Shown: positions 28,359 to 39,090, counted from the first letter of the stretch. The stretch is 64,000 bases of DNA from Minwuia sp. (GCA_029210175.1 JARGPL010000015.1:365682-429681); one strand, 5' to 3'. Program-made: numbers and translations. The notes: generated from the letters alone by a model not told the origin.

Positions 28359-28846
28359 CGGATCGACTGATCGCGGACGCGACTGAACTTCTGGAAGCCT
28401 TCCGGCAGCTCGGGCTGACAGTGGCGACCGCAGAAAGCTGTACCGGCGGCCTGATCGCGGGCACGCTGACGGAAGTGGCCGGATCGTCCGATGTCGTGGA
28501 TCGGGGCTTCGTGACCTATTCCAACGAAGCCAAGCAGGACATGCTGGGGGTGCCCCCTGCCCTGATACGTGAACATGGCGCGGTTTCGGAGCCTGTGGCC
28601 ATTGCCATGGCGGAGGGCGCACTGCGCAATGGCCGGGCAGATGTGACAGTTTCAGTCACAGGCGTAGCGGGACCCGGCGGCGGCACGGACACCAAACCCG
28701 TGGGATTGGTGCACATTGCCTGCGCCCGTCGTGGCAAGCCGACCCTGCATCAGCGCCACCTGTTCACGGACAAAGGGCGCAGCGCGATCCGCCAGGACAC
28801 CATTGCCGAGGCGTTCCGCATCATGCGTCAACAGATCGAAACCTGA
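28352..28846 (+). CDS. pncC: CinA C-terminal-type nicotinamide-nucleotide amidase
   Basis: A 164-residue stand-alone CinA C-terminal domain protein. [20 protein letters not shown] holds the catalytic serine and neighbouring cysteine, and [20 protein letters not shown] is the second signature. It hydrolyses nicotinamide mononucleotide to nicotinate mononucleotide, recycling NMN released by DNA ligase. The start at 28352 overlaps the pgpA stop; a GTG one codon later is an alternative. The gene converges on sppA with only three bases between stops. Confidence 0.92.
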   Translation: MVTDRLIADATELLEAFRQLGLTVATAESCTGGLIAGTLTEVAGSSDVVDRGFVTYSNEAKQDMLGVPPALIREHGAVSEPVAIAMAEGALRNGRADVTVSVTGVAGPGGGTDTKPVGLVHIACARRGKPTLHQRHLFTDKGRSAIRQDTIAEAFRIMRQQIET

Positions 28847-28849
28847 TCC

Positions 28850-30574
28850 TCAGCGCAGGGTCAGATCCGGTGCCATGAGCTGAATGCCGGCCTCTGCAGC
28901 CAGATGATCGCGCATGCTGTCGATGCTGACTTCCGGCCCATGCATTGCGGCACGCGCACCGGCAAAGCCATCCTGGATGACCTCCAGGAAACGGTCCTGA
29001 GCCGAGCCGCCCGGAAATTCAGCCACATGCAATTCCCGCCCTGCGGCAACTCCAAGGCGCTGACGCAGCAGATCGAACGCGGTCCCGAAACCGCCCGTCG
29101 CATCCACCAGCTTCAGCCCGAACGCCTGACTTCCGGTCCAGACACGTCCCTGCGCCGCAGCCTCGACCTGTTCCGGCGGCAATTTGCGGGCATCTGCCAC
29201 CATCCCCGTGAACGCGTCATAGATTGCATCAACCCGGCGGGACAGGCGCGCCTGCTGATCGGACGTGAAGTCCGCGAAGGGTGAGAAGATTGCGGCATTG
29301 CGCTCGCTGCGGATGATCTCGAACCGGACGCCATAGTCGTCCAGCAACTCATCCACGACGATCTTGCCGCTGATGACGCCGATGGAGCCCGTGATCGTGG
29401 AGGGGTGCGCAACGATCGCATCCGCACCCAGTGCGATCATGTAGCCCCCGGATCCCGCAACCGCGCTCATCGATGCCACGATGGGCTTGTCGATGTCAGC
29501 CATGGCCGCACGAATTGCACCGGAGGCACCATAGGCGCCCCCCGGACTGTCGATCCGCAACAGGATGGCGTCGACTTGCGAATGTTCGTCAGCGGCCCGC
29601 AGTTCCTCGATGAGCGCCCCATCGGTGATGACATTGCTGCCGAAGCCACTTCCCTTGCCACCGCTGATCTGTCCGGATGCGACAATCAGGGCGATGGTCG
29701 GCGCACTGCCATCCAGCGGGTCCTGCAATTCCGGCAGGTAGCCAGCGAAACCGACTTTCGGCTTGCCGGCCGCATCATGAAACGCGGTCGCGTAGGCAGC
29801 CCGGTCCAGCAGACCATTCTGCAACGCTGCTTCCGGGTTCAGCAGGGCCGTTTCCAGAGCCGCCTGGACCTGGGCAAAAGTCAGTCCGCGCCCCTCCGCA
29901 ATATCATTCAGGGCCGAGCGGTGAATATCCTGCACCAGTTCGGCAAAGGCGACCCGGACATGGCTCTCCATGCTCCGGCGTTTCAACACATCTGCAGCGG
30001 TCTTGAAGTCCTTGCGCTGCTCCAGTGCGGGCTTGATGCCCAGGCGGTCCACCAGTTCACCGGCAAAGGGCATTTCCAGCGCGACGCCGGTTACCGCAAA
30101 CTCACCCGAAGGCGAAATCCAGATCTCGTCGAAGCCGCTGGCGAGGCGATAACGGGCCAGGTCATAGCTTTCCGCAAAGACCCGCGTCGGCTTGCCGCTG
30201 GCCTTGAAGGCGGCGATCGCGGGCAACAGCGCTTCCACGTCAGTCAGACGCAGATCTGCCAGCGACAGGTCCATGTCGAGCCCGGTGATACGGCTGTCCG
30301 CCGCCGCCCGGTCCAGCACGCGGACCAGCCGCGAGACTGTCATGGAATCGCCGCGCACGAACTGTGCGAAGTCGGCGTTCGACGGTTTCTCCGGCAGGTC
30401 GCCGACGATTTCCAGATCCAGCACTGCACTTGGTGGCAGATCGTCAAATTGCGGCTCCCACGGCGCGAAGATCAGGGCCGCGACGATACCGGCAATGACC
30501 AGAAGGCCGATCACGAAGACACCCGCCTTCGCGAACAGCCATATCCCGCGCAAGAATCTGAAGAGCCACCCCAT
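28850..30574 (-). CDS. sppA: signal peptide peptidase SppA, 67K type
   Basis: A 574-residue membrane-anchored S49 peptidase. One N-terminal membrane segment lies near residues 15-38 (AGVFVIGLLVIAGIVAALIF). Two ClpP-like S49 domains follow. The catalytic lysine is in the first half (RKDFKTAADVLKRR region) and the catalytic serine in the second (SAVAGSGGYMIALGADAIV, then STITGSIGVI). This is the long SppA form that makes tetrameric bowls and degrades cleaved signal peptides. It lies six bases downstream of the AhpD-like gene and is probably co-transcribed with it. Confidence 0.93.
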   Translation of the reverse strand: MGWLFRFLRGIWLFAKAGVFVIGLLVIAGIVAALIFAPWEPQFDDLPPSAVLDLEIVGDLPEKPSNADFAQFVRGDSMTVSRLVRVLDRAAADSRITGLDMDLSLADLRLTDVEALLPAIAAFKASGKPTRVFAESYDLARYRLASGFDEIWISPSGEFAVTGVALEMPFAGELVDRLGIKPALEQRKDFKTAADVLKRRSMESHVRVAFAELVQDIHRSALNDIAEGRGLTFAQVQAALETALLNPEAALQNGLLDRAAYATAFHDAAGKPKVGFAGYLPELQDPLDGSAPTIALIVASGQISGGKGSGFGSNVITDGALIEELRAADEHSQVDAILLRIDSPGGAYGASGAIRAAMADIDKPIVASMSAVAGSGGYMIALGADAIVAHPSTITGSIGVISGKIVVDELLDDYGVRFEIIRSERNAAIFSPFADFTSDQQARLSRRVDAIYDAFTGMVADARKLPPEQVEAAAQGRVWTGSQAFGLKLVDATGGFGTAFDLLRQRLGVAAGRELHVAEFPGGSAQDRFLEVIQDGFAGARAAMHGPEVSIDSMRDHLAAEAGIQLMAPDLTLR

Positions 30575-30580
30575 TTTCGA

Positions 30581-31159
30581 TTACCGCGCCTGGCTGTGGT
30601 AGGCCGGGTTCGGCATCATGTCGATGGCGCTCGCCATGCGATTGGTCATGTTGTAGAAGGCCGCCGTCGCCGAGATATCCCAGATGTCGCGGTCACTGAA
30701 CCCGGCGTCGCGCAGGGTCTGGCGATCACTGTCTTCCATCTTCTGCGGCATCTCGGTCAGTTTGGTGGCGAAGTCGAGCATGGCGCGCTGTTTCGGCGGC
30801 AGATCGGCGGCGCGATAATTCATCACCATCAGTTCCCCCAGCGCCGGATCGCCGGAAAGCTGGCGCACGGCAGCACCATGCGCGGTCAGGCAATAGAAGC
30901 ACTTGTTCACCGAACTGACGGCAACCGCGATCATCTCCCGCTCCAGTTTCGACAGGCCTGACTCACCCATCATCAGGTCGTTGTACATGGCCGTGAAGGC
31001 ATCGAGCTTGGCCGTATCGAACGAATAGGTGGCGAGCACATTGGGCACCATCCCAAGCTTCTCGCGGCAGATCTCGAAGTATTTCCGGGTCCGTTCCGGC
31101 AACTGGTCATCGGTCGGCACCGGAATATCCAGGGCATGAACGTAATCTGGCTGGGACAT
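30581..31159 (-). CDS. AhpD-fold peroxidase-related protein
   Basis: A 192-residue carboxymuconolactone decarboxylase/AhpD-like protein. The redox CxxC pair Cys87 and Cys90 with His94 is visible in NKCFYCLTAHG, preceded by the helix KLEREMIAVAVS. The family includes alkylhydroperoxidase AhpD and uncharacterised peroxidase-related enzymes; the 190-residue length fits the latter. The start at 31159 follows GGGGAGTAGGG and is preferred to an upstream ATG 19 codons earlier. It lies four bases after aroC and before sppA. The physiological reductant and substrate are unknown. Confidence 0.85.
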   Translation of the reverse strand: MSQPDYVHALDIPVPTDDQLPERTRKYFEICREKLGMVPNVLATYSFDTAKLDAFTAMYNDLMMGESGLSKLEREMIAVAVSSVNKCFYCLTAHGAAVRQLSGDPALGELMVMNYRAADLPPKQRAMLDFATKLTEMPQKMEDSDRQTLRDAGFSDRDIWDISATAAFYNMTNRMASAIDMMPNPAYHSQAR

Positions 31160-31163
31160 TTCC

Positions 31164-32270
31164 CTACTCCCCTTGAGGTTGATCTGTGTTCCGGTCACTG
31201 GCGGCGTTCTGGGCACGGGCGCGGAGCAGATGGTCGGCCAGCACGATGGCCATCATCGCCTCACCCACTGGCACGGCACGGATGCCGACACAGGGGTCGT
31301 GGCGGCCCCTGGTGGCGATTTCGGTATCATTGCCGTCGATATCAACCGTCCTGCGCGGCTGCAGGATGGACGATGTTGGTTTCACGGCAAAACGGCAGAC
31401 AATTGGCTGTCCCGTGGAAATACCCCCAAGCACGCCGCCTGCGTGGTTTGACAGGAACGCAGGTGCGCCATCCACCATCCGCATCTCGTCGGCATTGGCT
31501 TCCCCGGTCAGTGCCGCCGCGTCAAAACCGTCCCCGATCTCCACGCCCTTCACGGCGTTGATCGACATCATTGCGGCGGCGAGGTCCTGATCCAGCTTGC
31601 CGTAGATCGGGGCGCCGAGACCCGCAGGCAACCCTTCCGCCACAACTTCGATCACGGCACCGACCGAGCTGCCGGCCTTGCGGATACCATCAAGGTAGGT
31701 TGTCCAACGCTCTGCGGTCTGCGGGTCAGGGCACCAGAACGGATTGCGGTCCACGACGTCCCAGTCCCAGGCAGCGCGATCGATCTCGATCTCCCCCACC
31801 TGGACCAGCGCACCGCGGATACGCACGTCGGGTCCCAGAACCTTGCGTGCAACACTGCCTGCTGCAACCCGCGAGGCCGTTTCACGCGCCGACGAACGCC
31901 CCCCGCCGCGGTAATCGCGAATGCCATACTTGGCCATGTAGGCAAAGTCTGCGTGGCCGGGACGATACTTGGCACTGATGTCGGAGTAGTCCTTGGAGCG
32001 CTGATCCACGTTCTCGATCATCAGGCTGATCGGTGTGCCCGTGGTACGCCCCTCGAACACGCCCGAAAGGATGCGCACGGTGTCCGGTTCGCGTCGCTGC
32101 GTCGTGAACCGGTTCTGGCCGGGCTTGCGCCGGTCCATCCAGCCCTGGATATCACTCTCGTCGAGTTCGATCAGCGGCGGACAGCCATCGATGACACAGC
32201 CCAGGGCGGGGCCATGGCTCTCCCCCCAGGTCGTCATCCGGAACAGATGTCCGAAGCTGTTGTGTGACAT
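31164..32270 (-). CDS. aroC: chorismate synthase
   Basis: A 368-residue FMN-dependent enzyme. [19 protein letters not shown] is the first AroC signature, [17 protein letters not shown] the second, and [19 protein letters not shown] the third. It converts EPSP to chorismate, feeding the aromatic branch encoded at 9530-12555. It sits 15 bases downstream of fabI on the minus strand. Confidence 0.97.
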   Translation of the reverse strand: MSHNSFGHLFRMTTWGESHGPALGCVIDGCPPLIELDESDIQGWMDRRKPGQNRFTTQRREPDTVRILSGVFEGRTTGTPISLMIENVDQRSKDYSDISAKYRPGHADFAYMAKYGIRDYRGGGRSSARETASRVAAGSVARKVLGPDVRIRGALVQVGEIEIDRAAWDWDVVDRNPFWCPDPQTAERWTTYLDGIRKAGSSVGAVIEVVAEGLPAGLGAPIYGKLDQDLAAAMMSINAVKGVEIGDGFDAAALTGEANADEMRMVDGAPAFLSNHAGGVLGGISTGQPIVCRFAVKPTSSILQPRRTVDIDGNDTEIATRGRHDPCVGIRAVPVGEAMMAIVLADHLLRARAQNAASDRNTDQPQGE

Positions 32271-32285
32271 GGTCTGGTGCGGACG

Positions 32286-33095
32286 TCAGGCGGTCAGGTC
32301 GGGCGCATCAACCGCCTTCATGCCCACCACGTGATACCCGGAATCCACGTGCAGGACCTCACCGGTGACGCCCTCACCCAGATCACTGATCAGGAACAGC
32401 GCCGAATTGCCGACCTGTTCAATGGTCACGTTGCGCTTCAGCGGCGCGTTCAGTTCGTTCCAGCGCAGGATCTGGCGGAAGTCCCCGATGCCCGATGCTG
32501 CAAGGGTCTTGATCGGTCCGGCCGAGATCGCGTTGACACGGATACTCTTCGGCCCCAGGTCGACCGCCAGATAGCGCACGCTCGCCTCCAGCGCTGCCTT
32601 GGCGACGCCCATGACGTTGTAATGCGGCATGACCCGCTCGGCACCGTAATAGGTCAGCGTCACCATGCTGCCGCCATCGACCATCAGCGGCTCCGCACGC
32701 CTGGCGATGGCGGTGAAGGAATAACAGCTGATCAGCATGGAATTGCGGAAGTTACCGGCACTGGTATCGACGTAGCGACCCTTCAGCTCATCCTTGTCGG
32801 CGTAGGCAATGGCGTGGATGACGAAATCAAGCTTGCCCCATTTCTGCTCGATGTCGGCAAAGACGGCATCCATGCTGGCTTCGTCCGTCACATCGCAGGG
32901 CATGACGTAGTCGCAACCGATCGACTGGGCCAGCGGCACGACACGGCGCTTCAGCGCCTCACCCTGATAGGTGAACGCCAGATCAGCACCGGCATCAGCG
33001 GCTGCGCGGGCAATGCCCCAGGCAATCGAACGGTCGTTGGCGACGCCCATCACCAGGCCCCTCTTTCCGACCATCAGCCCATTGCTGTTACTCAT
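32286..33095 (-). CDS. fabI: enoyl-[acyl-carrier-protein] reductase (NADH)
   Basis: A 269-residue short-chain dehydrogenase of the FabI type. GKRGLVMGVANDRSIAWGIA is the NAD-binding motif. The catalytic Tyr-x6-Lys is in YNVMGVAKAALEA, followed by SAGPIKTLAASGI. It performs the last reduction of fatty-acid elongation and is the target of triclosan-type inhibitors. The ATG at 33095 (MSNSNGLM) is preferred to a TTG three codons upstream. The divergent yihY gene shares the 134-base upstream gap. Confidence 0.95.
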   Translation of the reverse strand: MSNSNGLMVGKRGLVMGVANDRSIAWGIARAAADAGADLAFTYQGEALKRRVVPLAQSIGCDYVMPCDVTDEASMDAVFADIEQKWGKLDFVIHAIAYADKDELKGRYVDTSAGNFRNSMLISCYSFTAIARRAEPLMVDGGSMVTLTYYGAERVMPHYNVMGVAKAALEASVRYLAVDLGPKSIRVNAISAGPIKTLAASGIGDFRQILRWNELNAPLKRNVTIEQVGNSALFLISDLGEGVTGEVLHVDSGYHVVGMKAVDAPDLTA

Positions 33096-33229
33096 GATGA
33101 CCAAGCCCCTCGACTATCGGTGTGCGGACTGCAAGGTATCCGCTCTCTTTCCCGCGGGCCACCCATGTGCATGAATGCACCGGCGGAGCGCGAGACGTGT
33201 TCGTTAACGACTTCGGGGATTTATACGCA

Positions 33230-34504
33230 GTGAATCGTGAAAAGGCCATCCGGTTGGCGACCTTCGCCCTGAAGGAGGCTGGCGGCTTCAGTCGCTATGT
33301 CATCAGCCGCTTTGGCGACAACAATCTGACGCAGGTCGCTGGCGCCCTGACCTTCACGACGTTGCTGGCCATCGTCCCGCTGATGGCGATGTGCTTCGCG
33401 ATTCTGGCCGCCTTCCCGGCCTTTGGCGGCATGGAGGCCCGGCTGGAGTCGTTCATATTCGAGAACTTCGTGCCGCATGCCAACGAAGTGGTACGGGAAT
33501 ATCTGGGCACCTTCCGCCAGAATGTGGGCAAGCTGTCCGCAGTCGCGATCATCGGTCTGGCCGTGACCGCGGTGATGCTGCTGGTCACCATCGAAACCAC
33601 ATTGAACCGGATTTTCCGTGTCATCCGGCAACGTGCCATCATCACCCGGCTGTTGTCGTTCTGGGCCTTGCTGACGGTCGGCCCGATCCTGTTCCTGCTC
33701 AGCCTGACGCTCACCAGCGCGCTGTTTGCCATGGCAAATACGGCGGGCCCGCAGGAAATCAGCATGGTGGCAAACCGGCTGGCGCGTCTGGTGCCTCTGG
33801 TGCTGGCGTTCGGCGGCTATCTGACCCTGTTCTTGATCATGCCGAACCGGCAGGTATTGCTGCGGGACGCCGCTGTCGGTGCAGCATTCTCTGCCGTCAT
33901 GTTCGAATCCCTGAAAGCGGGGTTCGGCCTCTATGTCACTGCCTTCCCGACCTATCAGGCGATCTACGGTGCCATATCCGTGCTGCCGATCCTGCTGTTG
34001 TGGATCTGGCTGGTCTGGATCGTGACCCTGGCCGGTGCCACCATCACCGCCGCCATGCCGGAATGGCAGGGGCGCGGCAGTGTGGATCTGGAACGCGCGC
34101 CGCGTGTTGGCCGCCTGGCCATGGCGGTCGAGATCCTGCGCCTGGTGAAGAAAGCCCATCCGACAGGTGAATCCGTGCGCACCCAGGCCTTCATTCGGAA
34201 GATCCGGACGGCACCGAACCTGATGGAGACCATGCTGGAGAGGCTTGAGAAGACGGGGTACCTGGCGGAGACGCGCCGGGGCCGCTGGATTCTGGCCCGC
34301 GACCTGGATGGCCTGACACTCTATGACCTGATGCTCGCTCTGAGGGTTCAGACAAGCCAGCCCATGGTGGCAGGCAACGTGGTTCAGGGTCTGGAGGACA
34401 TCGTCGATTCATCGATCGAGAGCGAACGCCACACCTTCGACATCCCCCTGAAGGAAGTGCTGGACTCGGGCGGCGCAACGCCGATGCAGACCCACCAGGC
34501 CTGA
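33230..34504 (+). CDS. YihY/BrkB-family inner membrane protein
   Basis: About 424 residues. A six-helix YihY/BrkB domain occupies roughly residues 30-300: NNLTQVAGALTFTTLLAIVPLM is the family entry motif and AIYGAISVLPILLLWIWLVW lies in the last helices. A cytoplasmic region of about 110 residues follows that looks like a winged-helix fold (LMETMLERLEKTGYLAETRRGRWILARDL, split here by eye). The family was once misnamed ribonuclease BN and has no agreed function. The frame is open from a GTG at 33122, but GTG 33230, preceded by CGGGGAT, is chosen because it gives the usual short leader; GTG 33197 is another option. Confidence 0.85.
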   Translation: MNREKAIRLATFALKEAGGFSRYVISRFGDNNLTQVAGALTFTTLLAIVPLMAMCFAILAAFPAFGGMEARLESFIFENFVPHANEVVREYLGTFRQNVGKLSAVAIIGLAVTAVMLLVTIETTLNRIFRVIRQRAIITRLLSFWALLTVGPILFLLSLTLTSALFAMANTAGPQEISMVANRLARLVPLVLAFGGYLTLFLIMPNRQVLLRDAAVGAAFSAVMFESLKAGFGLYVTAFPTYQAIYGAISVLPILLLWIWLVWIVTLAGATITAAMPEWQGRGSVDLERAPRVGRLAMAVEILRLVKKAHPTGESVRTQAFIRKIRTAPNLMETMLERLEKTGYLAETRRGRWILARDLDGLTLYDLMLALRVQTSQPMVAGNVVQGLEDIVDSSIESERHTFDIPLKEVLDSGGATPMQTHQA

Positions 34505-34658
34505 TCGAACCACATATCGGCGGCTGAGCAGGCCGGTCAGACACCCCTTGCACGACCACCCTGCGCCTATGCCCTGCCCTGCTGTCTTGCCCGCGCCCAT
34601 GCCGTCGGCATAGATTGCGGGACAGTCAACTGGCGCAGACATTCTGGGGGAGAACATC

Positions 34659-36158
34659 ATGGATCAGGTCGGACATTTCATAGGCGGCAAGCATGTCGCC
34701 GGCACATCGGGACGTTTCCACCCGATCTACAACCCGACGCTGGGGCAACAGTCCCGCGAGGTGGCGCTGGCTACCCGGGCGGAAATGGACATGGCGATCA
34801 GCAACGCGCAGGAAGCCTTTCCTGCCTGGGCCACCAAGTCGCCCATCCATCGCGCCCGCGTGATGTTCAAGTACAAGGAACTGATCGAGAAGAACATGCA
34901 GGAGCTGGGTGAGCTGCTGGCATCGGAACACGGCAAGACCGTGCCGGATGCCAAGGGCTCGGTTCAGCGCGGCCTGGAAGTGGTGGAGTTCGCCTGCGGC
35001 ATCCCGCACCTGCTGAAGGGTGAGTATTCCGACAGCGTTGCCACCGGCATCGACCTCTATTCCATGCGCCAGCCGCTGGGTGTCGTTTCCGGCATCACGC
35101 CTTTCAACTTCCCCGCCATGGTGCCCATGTGGATGTTTGCGGTGGCCATTGCCTGCGGCAATACCTTCATCCTGAAGCCGTCGGAGAAGGACCCGAGCGT
35201 GCCGATGCGCCTCGCCGAACTGATGCTGGAAGCCGGTGCCCCCCCGGGCGTGCTGAATGTGGTCAACGGCGACAAGGAATCCGTCGATGCCATTCTGGAA
35301 GATCCACGCATTCAGGCGGTCAGCTTCGTTGGCTCGACCCCGATCGCGCACTACGTCTACAAGAAGGCTGCTGACGCCGGTATCCGCTGCCAGGCGATGG
35401 GTGGTGCCAAGAACCACATGATCGTCATGCCTGACGCGGACATGGATCAGGCCTCCGACGCCCTGATCGGTTCCGCCTATGGTTCCGCTGGCGAACGCTG
35501 CATGGCGATCTCCGTCGCCGTGCCGGTGGGTGAGGAAGCCGCCGAGGCCCTGATGGCCAGCCTGCGCCCGAAGGTCGAGACGCTGAAGGTTGGTCCGTCG
35601 ACCGACCCGGATGCCCATTTCGGCCCTCTGGTCACTGCCGAACATCGCGACAAGGTGCTGTCCTATGTCGACCTCGGCATCAAGGAAGGTGCTGACCTGG
35701 TGGTCGATGGCCGCGAATTCCGCATGCAGGGCTACGAAGATGGCTTCTTCATGGGCGGCTGCCTGTTCGACAATGTGAAGCCGGACATGCGCATTTACAA
35801 GGAAGAGATCTTCGGCCCGGTGCTGTCGATCGTGCGCGCCAACGACTTCGACGAGGCGCTGGCCCTGCCATCCGATCATGAGTTCGGCAACGGCGTGTCG
35901 ATCTTCACCCACAATGGTGACGCCGCACGCGACTTTGCCCGCCGGGTGCAGGTGGGCATGGTCGGTGTCAACGTGCCGATCCCCGTGCCCCTGTCGTTCC
36001 ACACCTTTGGCGGCTGGAAGAATTCGGCCTTTGGCGACACCAACCAGCATGGGCCGGAAGGCGTGAAGTTCTACACCAAGATCAAGACGGTCACGAGCCG
36101 CTGGCCCGGCGGCAACAAGATCGGCCCGGACTTCACGATCCCGACCGTTAAGGCCTGA
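34659..36158 (+). CDS. mmsA: methylmalonate-semialdehyde dehydrogenase (CoA-acylating)
   Basis: A 499-residue aldehyde dehydrogenase of the MmsA/IolA class. The N-terminal GHFIGGKHVAGTSGR, the GITPFNFPAMVPMWMFA segment and the nucleophile Cys281 in SAGERCMAISVAVPVG are diagnostic. The general-base glutamate is replaced by the MmsA pattern around AMGGAKNHMIVMPDAD. It converts methylmalonate or malonate semialdehyde to propionyl- or acetyl-CoA in valine and inositol catabolism. The ATG follows GGGGGAGAAC. A good hairpin with a T-run follows at 36189, so it is probably monocistronic. Confidence 0.96.
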   Translation: MDQVGHFIGGKHVAGTSGRFHPIYNPTLGQQSREVALATRAEMDMAISNAQEAFPAWATKSPIHRARVMFKYKELIEKNMQELGELLASEHGKTVPDAKGSVQRGLEVVEFACGIPHLLKGEYSDSVATGIDLYSMRQPLGVVSGITPFNFPAMVPMWMFAVAIACGNTFILKPSEKDPSVPMRLAELMLEAGAPPGVLNVVNGDKESVDAILEDPRIQAVSFVGSTPIAHYVYKKAADAGIRCQAMGGAKNHMIVMPDADMDQASDALIGSAYGSAGERCMAISVAVPVGEEAAEALMASLRPKVETLKVGPSTDPDAHFGPLVTAEHRDKVLSYVDLGIKEGADLVVDGREFRMQGYEDGFFMGGCLFDNVKPDMRIYKEEIFGPVLSIVRANDFDEALALPSDHEFGNGVSIFTHNGDAARDFARRVQVGMVGVNVPIPVPLSFHTFGGWKNSAFGDTNQHGPEGVKFYTKIKTVTSRWPGGNKIGPDFTIPTVKA

Positions 36159-36188
36159 TCACCCGGCCTGATTGAAGGCTGCTGATCT

Positions 36189-36228
36189 GACGCGCTCGCT
36201 GCCCTGTGCGGCGGGCGCGTCTGCTTTT
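36189..36228 (+). terminator. intrinsic terminator after mmsA
   Basis: GACGCGC pairs with GCGCGTC around a GC-rich loop that can pair further, and TGCTTTTG follows. It lies 30 bases after the mmsA stop on the same strand. Confidence 0.6.
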
Positions 36229-36340
36229 GTGCGGCGGCCCTTTCCTTCGGCGGGGCCCTGACGCATATTGCCGACAGATGTTCACGTTGTGGTCCAACGG
36301 TTCCGATGAACCGGCAGCGACCGTGGAACGTAGGGAAATC

Positions 36341-38614
36341 ATGGCGACGTCACTCGGAGAACTCGACAGTACCTTCAAGCATGCGCTGCATGAGGCGGAG
36401 GCCCCGATCTGGCTGCCTGAACGCGCAGATCGCCCGCTGAAGACCGAAGGCGGCAAGGCCCTGAAGATCGTGTCGGACTATGAACCGGCAGGCGATCAGC
36501 CACAGGCGATCGCCGAACTGGTTGCAGGCGTGCGGCAGGGAGATCGCGATCAGGTGCTGCTCGGCGTCACCGGCTCCGGCAAGACCTTCACCGTGGCTCA
36601 CCTGATCCAGGAAGTGCAGCGCCCGGCGGTCATCATGGCCCCCAACAAGACACTCGCGGCGCAGCTCTACGGCGAGATGAAGTCGTTCTTCCCCGACAAC
36701 GCCGTGGAATATTTTGTTTCCTACTACGACTACTATCAGCCGGAGGCGTACGTCCCCCGCACGGATACGTTCATCGAGAAGGATGCGTCGATCAACGAAC
36801 AGATCGACCGCATGCGCCATTCCGCGACCCGGTCCCTGCTGGAGCGCGATGACGTCATCGTCGTTGCTTCCGTCAGCTCGATCTACGGCATCGGCTCGGT
36901 CGAGACCTATTCCGACATGACCCTGTCCATCACCAAGGGCGAACGTGTGGATCAGCGCGCCCTGATCGGCCGGCTGGTGGAGCTGCAGTACAAGCGCAAT
37001 GACGCGGCGTTCCAGCGTGGAACATTCCGCGTGCGCGGCGATACCGTGGAAGTCTTCCCCAGCCATCAGGAGGATCGGGCGTGGCGCTTCTCCCTGTTCG
37101 GCGACGAGCTGGAGGAGATCGTCGAGTTCGATCCGCTGACCGGAGAGAAGGCGCAGGCGCTGGACAATGTGAAGCTCTACGCCAACAGCCATTACGTTAC
37201 CCCGCGCCCGACGCTGCAGCAGGCGGTGAAGGAGATCAAGGTGGAGCTGGCGGTGCGGCTGGAACAGTTGCATGCCGAAGGCAAGCTGCTGGAAGCCCAG
37301 CGGCTGGAACAGCGCAGCCTGTTCGATATCGAGATGATGATGGCCACCGGGTCCTGCCCGGGGATCGAGAACTATTCCCGTTATCTGACCGGGCGTCCGC
37401 CAGGTGCGCCGCCGCCCAGCCTGTTCGAATACATTCCAGAGGAAGCGCTGCTGTTCATCGACGAAAGCCACGTGACCGTGCCGCAGGTCGGCGGCATGTT
37501 CAGAGGCGACTTCCGTCGCAAGTGGACCCTGGCCGAGTTCGGTTTCCGGCTGCCGTCCTGCGTCGATAACCGCCCGCTGAAATTCGAGGAATGGAACGCC
37601 ATGCGGCCGCAGACGGTGTTCGTCTCGGCAACACCCGGGGCCTGGGAACTGGAACGCACGGAGGGCGTGATCGTCGAGCAGGTGATTCGCCCGACCGGGC
37701 TGGTGGATCCCCCCTGCTTCATCCGTCCCGTCGCCTCCCAGGTCGATGACCTGATGGCGGAAGCACGGATCTGCGCCGAGAAGGGCCAGCGCGTGCTTGT
37801 CACCACGCTGACCAAGAAGATGGCGGAGGATCTGACCGAGTACCTGCACGAGAACGGCGTTCGCGTCCGCTATCTGCATTCGGATATCGACACGCTGGAG
37901 CGTATCGAGATCATCCGCGATCTGCGCCTCGGCGTCTTCGATGTGCTGATCGGCATCAATCTGCTGCGGGAGGGGCTGGATATCCCCGAATGTGGCCTGG
38001 TCGCCATCCTGGATGCAGACAAGGAAGGCTTCCTGCGTTCCGAAACATCCCTGGTGCAGACCATCGGGCGGGCAGCGCGAAACCTTGAAGGGCGCGTGAT
38101 CCTCTACGCCGACAAGATGACCAACAGCCTGACGCGGGCGCTGGCAGAAACCGAGCGACGGCGCACCAAGCAGCAGGCATATAACGAACAGCATGGGATC
38201 ACGCCTGTATCCATTCGCAAGAACATCTCCGACGTGATGCAGTCGGTCTATGCGCGCGACAGCCTGACGGTCGATGTGGACGACGATCAGAAGATGCTGA
38301 CCGGCAAGGACCTGAAGACGCACATTGCCGATCTGGAAGCCCGCATGCGCGACGCCGCCGCCGATCTGGAGTTCGAGGAAGCCGCCCGCCTGCGCGATGC
38401 CATCAAGCGGCTGGAAAGCGCGGAACTGGAGATCATGGCCGATCCCATGGCCCGACCAACAGGACTGGCGGAAGCCATGGCGTCCTATGCCCCCGGCGCC
38501 ACCAAGACCGGGCAAGCCAAGGTGAAGGGTGGCGGCAAGAGCAAGTTCGGCCAGGGCCGCACCAAGTCAGGCCGCCCGGGCGCCCGCCCCAGCGTCAAGA
38601 GCCGCAAGCGCTAG
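36341..38614 (+). CDS. uvrB: excinuclease ABC subunit B
   Basis: A 757-residue UvrB. Walker [11 protein letters not shown] is at about 75-84. The beta-hairpin [12 protein letters not shown] is intact, as are the helicase motifs ([59 protein letters not shown]). The C-terminal UVR coiled-coil for UvrA/UvrC contact is near 655-690, followed by a basic Lys/Gly-rich tail. It verifies DNA damage and loads UvrC. The start at 36341 is chosen for its TAGGGAAATC leader; the frame is open 45 codons further upstream. The stop abuts an IS481-like end. Confidence 0.96.
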   Translation: MATSLGELDSTFKHALHEAEAPIWLPERADRPLKTEGGKALKIVSDYEPAGDQPQAIAELVAGVRQGDRDQVLLGVTGSGKTFTVAHLIQEVQRPAVIMAPNKTLAAQLYGEMKSFFPDNAVEYFVSYYDYYQPEAYVPRTDTFIEKDASINEQIDRMRHSATRSLLERDDVIVVASVSSIYGIGSVETYSDMTLSITKGERVDQRALIGRLVELQYKRNDAAFQRGTFRVRGDTVEVFPSHQEDRAWRFSLFGDELEEIVEFDPLTGEKAQALDNVKLYANSHYVTPRPTLQQAVKEIKVELAVRLEQLHAEGKLLEAQRLEQRSLFDIEMMMATGSCPGIENYSRYLTGRPPGAPPPSLFEYIPEEALLFIDESHVTVPQVGGMFRGDFRRKWTLAEFGFRLPSCVDNRPLKFEEWNAMRPQTVFVSATPGAWELERTEGVIVEQVIRPTGLVDPPCFIRPVASQVDDLMAEARICAEKGQRVLVTTLTKKMAEDLTEYLHENGVRVRYLHSDIDTLERIEIIRDLRLGVFDVLIGINLLREGLDIPECGLVAILDADKEGFLRSETSLVQTIGRAARNLEGRVILYADKMTNSLTRALAETERRRTKQQAYNEQHGITPVSIRKNISDVMQSVYARDSLTVDVDDDQKMLTGKDLKTHIADLEARMRDAAADLEFEEAARLRDAIKRLESAELEIMADPMARPTGLAEAMASYAPGATKTGQAKVKGGGKSKFGQGRTKSGRPGARPSVKSRKR

Positions 38615-38615
38615 A

Positions 38616-38775
38616 TGTGAGGTTTCATTGGATTGTCCATCCGCGCGGTATCCGGGAAGCTGGAGTTGCGAGACTTCAGAAGAACCGGAGATGCCCGAAT
38701 GAACATCCAAAAGAATGCCCGTTTGACACCCCACAGTCGAGCCATACTGGTGCGTCGGGTGATCGAAGAAGGTCA
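38616..38775 (+). mobile_element. left-end fragment of an IS481-family insertion sequence
   Basis: Two bases after the uvrB stop a sequence begins TGTGAGGTTTCATTGGATTG, resembling the terminal inverted repeat of IS481-type elements. About 83 bases in, an ORF starts at 38699 whose first 25 codons (MNIQKNARLTPHSRAILVRR and on) read like the N-terminus of IS481-family transposases. The ORF then runs into foreign sequence and stops at 38788. The catalytic DDE domain and right end are absent, so this is a dead remnant about 160 bases long. The right boundary is approximate. Confidence 0.7.
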
Positions 38776-39068
38776 GCGCCGACGATGATCTCCTTGTCGG
38801 CAATAGCGGAAATGACACGCTCAAGGGTGGGACAGGCGACGACATATTCGTGTTCTCACAAGGCGATGAGGGAATGCATGTCACAGATTTCGATGCAGGC
38901 AGCGACAACATTGAGCTTGATGTTGGGACTGCCGCCAGCCAGTTCAGCGATCTGACCGTAGACCAAGTGGCCGCAGACGTGATAGTGCCTTGGGGAACAA
39001 CAGAATACCTGACGCTCTTGGGTACGTCGTCATCTTCATTGAACTCAAACGACTTCCCCTTCATTTGA
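38763..39068 (+). pseudogene. C-terminal fragment of an RTX (haemolysin-type Ca-binding) protein
   Basis: The frame is open from just after a TGA at 38760 to 39068 and has no plausible start. It opens with a glycine/aspartate nonapeptide-repeat tail (DDLLVGNSGNDTLKGGTGDD), followed by IFVFSQGDEGMHVTDFDAGS, the standard end of an RTX repeat block, and a C-terminal cap ending SSSLNSNDFPFI. The N-terminal secretion effector portion is lost, replaced by the IS481 fragment. Composition is lower in GC than uvrB. The intact ancestor was probably a type I-secreted protein. Confidence 0.72.
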
Positions 39069-39090
39069 GATACGGGCATCGCAGAATCGA

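Noticed and set aside
36206..36340. Longer N-terminus for UvrB
   Set aside because: The extra 45 codons include the mmsA terminator region and do not resemble UvrB; ATG 36341 has a good leader.
36350..38515. A 721-codon open frame antisense to uvrB
   Set aside because: High-GC shadow of the uvrB codon bias; the sense strand encodes every UvrB motif and the antisense frame has no recognisable domain.
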